From an uncultured Bacillota bacterium (GTDB lineage: Bacteria; Bacillota; Limnochordia; Limnochordales; ZCTH02-B6), in contig CALFSR010000089.1 in NCBI GenBank assembly GCA_937916565.1, positions 1 through 7,268 on the forward strand: DNA of 7,268 nucleotides, written 5' to 3'. A program made the translations under genes and the position numbers. Under the pieces are notes generated by a model. It was not told where the DNA came from and searched no databases. It worked only from the letters and a program-made list of their open reading frames with translations. Positions 6,662-7,268 of this stretch are shown here, in pieces; position 1 is the first letter of the stretch; each line of letters starts with the position of its first letter.

Positions 6662-6776
6662 CGGCGCAAAGCCGCGTTTCCCGAGGGATCCCTGTCGACT
6701 AGCCGCTATGATGCCCTCCAGGTGCTCAATGACAGTATCTATGCCGATGGTGCTGCCGCGTCGCGGCCTTGCGCCG
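6662..6776 (-). ncRNA. Structured hut leader RNA, long-range stem around a HutP target
   Basis: On the minus strand CGGCGCAAGGCCGCG (6776-6762) pairs with CGCGGCTTTGCGCCG (6676-6662): 15 continuous pairs, 14 Watson-Crick and one G-U. The stem starts 8 bases after the hutP stop and ends 6 bases before the hutH ribosome-binding site. Inside it, GAGGG (6718-6714) can pair with CCCTC (6687-6683), which puts the NAG-triplet cluster in a 26-base apical loop. The left arm has an alternative partner: CGCGGC (6778-6773) and GCCGCG (6767-6762) form a 6-pair local hairpin with loop GCAAG. The two folds share bases and exclude each other, the usual logic of an attenuator. A U-tract is missing, so whether it terminates transcription or blocks translation is open. 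The B. subtilis hut operon has a HutP-controlled terminator at the same place between hutP and hutH. Confidence 0.55.
6692..6708 (-). promoter_or_regulatory. Putative HutP RNA-binding site (three NAG triplets)
   Basis: The minus strand reads TAG-CGGC-TAG-TCGA-CAG: three NAG triplets each separated by exactly four bases. This is the spacing recognised by the B. subtilis HutP hexamer, where one triplet contacts one subunit on a face of the ring. It lies in the spacer between hutP and hutH, the location of the known HutP target. The match in sequence, spacing and position makes it a strong candidate, although no binding can be shown from sequence. Confidence 0.65.
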
Positions 6777-6784
6777 CGCGCCGC

Positions 6785-7246
6785 CTACAAATGATTGATG
6801 CCAAGCCCTAGCGTTTCGTGCTCAAAACCTTTGATCGGCGCCCCGATCGTCCCGTACAGGACGACCGCCAGCCAATCGCCGTCCGCCGGCAGGGACGTCG
6901 AGCGGGGGCCCCGGGCGATGACAAACGTCAGCCCGACGGTCCGGTGAATCTCCCGGAACAGCACCTGTCCCCGGCCGATTCCTTGCATGGCCTCGACGAT
7001 GGCGTGGTAGAGCGCGTGTTCTTCCCGATACGACCCGGAGTCGATCAGTCCCTCCCGTTTTGCGGCGGTCTCCAGGGCCGCCACCACTTTTTCCCCCTGC
7101 ATGGAGCCGACCGCGCCCCGCACCAGGCGGTATCCTTTCGTGCGCGCGTGCCGGATGACGTCGGCCGCCGCCGCCTCATCGACGAACGCGGTAATGACCG
7201 CCGTCTTTCCGATATCGGTCCCGATCAAGCTCAACAGGTCCGCCAC
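6785..7246 (-). CDS. hutP: HutP, histidine-responsive hut operon antiterminator
   Basis: HutP is a hexameric RNA-binding protein. With L-histidine and a divalent metal bound, it attaches to NAG triplets in hut mRNA and prevents premature termination ahead of the catabolic genes. The 153-residue product (B. subtilis HutP is about 150) ends in G-T-I-G-A-P-I-K-G-F-E-H-E-T-L-G-L-G-I-N-H, a near match to the C terminus of the Bacillus protein. The three metal-binding histidines are present: H77 and H81 in E-E-H-A-L-Y-H and H143 in F-E-H-E-T, matching H73, H77 and H138 of B. subtilis. G-A-V-G-S-M near residue 45 and G-D-W-L-A-V-V-L-Y-G near 123 are also shared. The start is the GTG at 7246, with GGAGGT 7 bases upstream; the GTG at 7255 is inside that motif. 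It is the first hut gene, and its promoter lies beyond the right edge. Confidence 0.95.
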   Translation of the reverse strand: MADLLSLIGTDIGKTAVITAFVDEAAAADVIRHARTKGYRLVRGAVGSMQGEKVVAALETAAKREGLIDSGSYREEHALYHAIVEAMQGIGRGQVLFREIHRTVGLTFVIARGPRSTSLPADGDWLAVVLYGTIGAPIKGFEHETLGLGINHL

Positions 7247-7253
7247 GAGCCCC

Positions 7254-7259
7254 ACCTCC
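7254..7259 (-). promoter_or_regulatory. Shine-Dalgarno site fixing the hutP start at 7246
   Basis: GGAGGT on the minus strand ends 7 bases before the GTG at 7246. The GTG at 7255 overlaps the motif and is not a likely start. Only 9 more bases are visible upstream, too few to judge a promoter. Confidence 0.7.
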
Positions 7260-7268
7260 GCCCTTCGC

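Noticed and set aside
6684..6693. The palindrome AGGGATCCCT next to GTCGAC (6694-6699), which could suggest a cloning site or a protein operator
   Set aside because: Both lie within the predicted leader fold and the NAG cluster. BamHI- and SalI-like hexamers occur by chance in GC-rich DNA and no vector sequence surrounds them.
6701..6729. A possible internal promoter for hutH beginning with TTGAGC (6729-6724)
   Set aside because: At 17 bases spacing the -10 position reads GCGGCT, which does not resemble TATAAT, and other nearby hexamers are no better.
6191..6811. A 206-codon plus-strand open frame crossing the hut leader
   Set aside because: It is antisense to the hutH start and the regulatory spacer, with no homology that I recognise. 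The minus-strand features explain the region.
6785..7246. Reading the first hut gene as a formiminotransferase or cyclodeaminase fragment
   Set aside because: Its length, C-terminal sequence and three metal-binding histidines match HutP throughout, and its place before a hutH leader agrees.

Overview
The window is GC-rich, with strongly G/C-biased third codon positions and near-consensus GGAGGT ribosome-binding sites. It carries a histidine-utilisation (hut) operon whose first gene encodes HutP, the histidine-dependent RNA-binding antiterminator known from Bacillus subtilis. HutP together with the strong Shine-Dalgarno sites points to a high-GC member of the Bacillota (Firmicutes). The genus cannot be named from this sequence.

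Layout from left to right. At 1-97 (minus strand) there is the probable 5' end of a gene that runs off the left edge; it is not identifiable. Divergent from it, at 247-1002 (+), is an exported PAP2-family phosphatase with all three signature motifs. At 1096-1938 (+) is a membrane-anchored SDH-family Clp-fold serine proteinase. A 70-base spacer with two stem-loops separates it from the convergent hut operon. The hut operon occupies the rest of the window on the minus strand, read right to left: hutP (7246-6785), a structured leader (6784-6643), hutH (6642-5092), hutI (5027-3705) and hutU (3670-2009).

How the genes work together: HutH deaminates L-histidine to urocanate and ammonia, HutU hydrates urocanate to imidazolonepropionate, and HutI opens that ring to N-formimino-L-glutamate. 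The last step (HutG, or HutF plus a deformylase) and a histidine permease are not in the window. HutP, with histidine and a divalent metal bound, is expected to act on the hutP-hutH spacer RNA so that the catabolic genes are expressed when histidine is present.

The most interesting region is the hutP-hutH spacer. It contains a well-formed HutP target, three NAG triplets separated by exactly four bases (6708-6692). This target lies inside a long-range stem of 15 base pairs whose left arm could instead fold into a local hairpin right after the hutP stop. No U-tract follows the structure, so this looks like a variant of the B. subtilis hut switch, possibly acting on translation or through a non-canonical terminator. 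Everything else is a recognisable family. No wholly new system is evident, and the large open frames opposite the hut genes are high-GC shadows.
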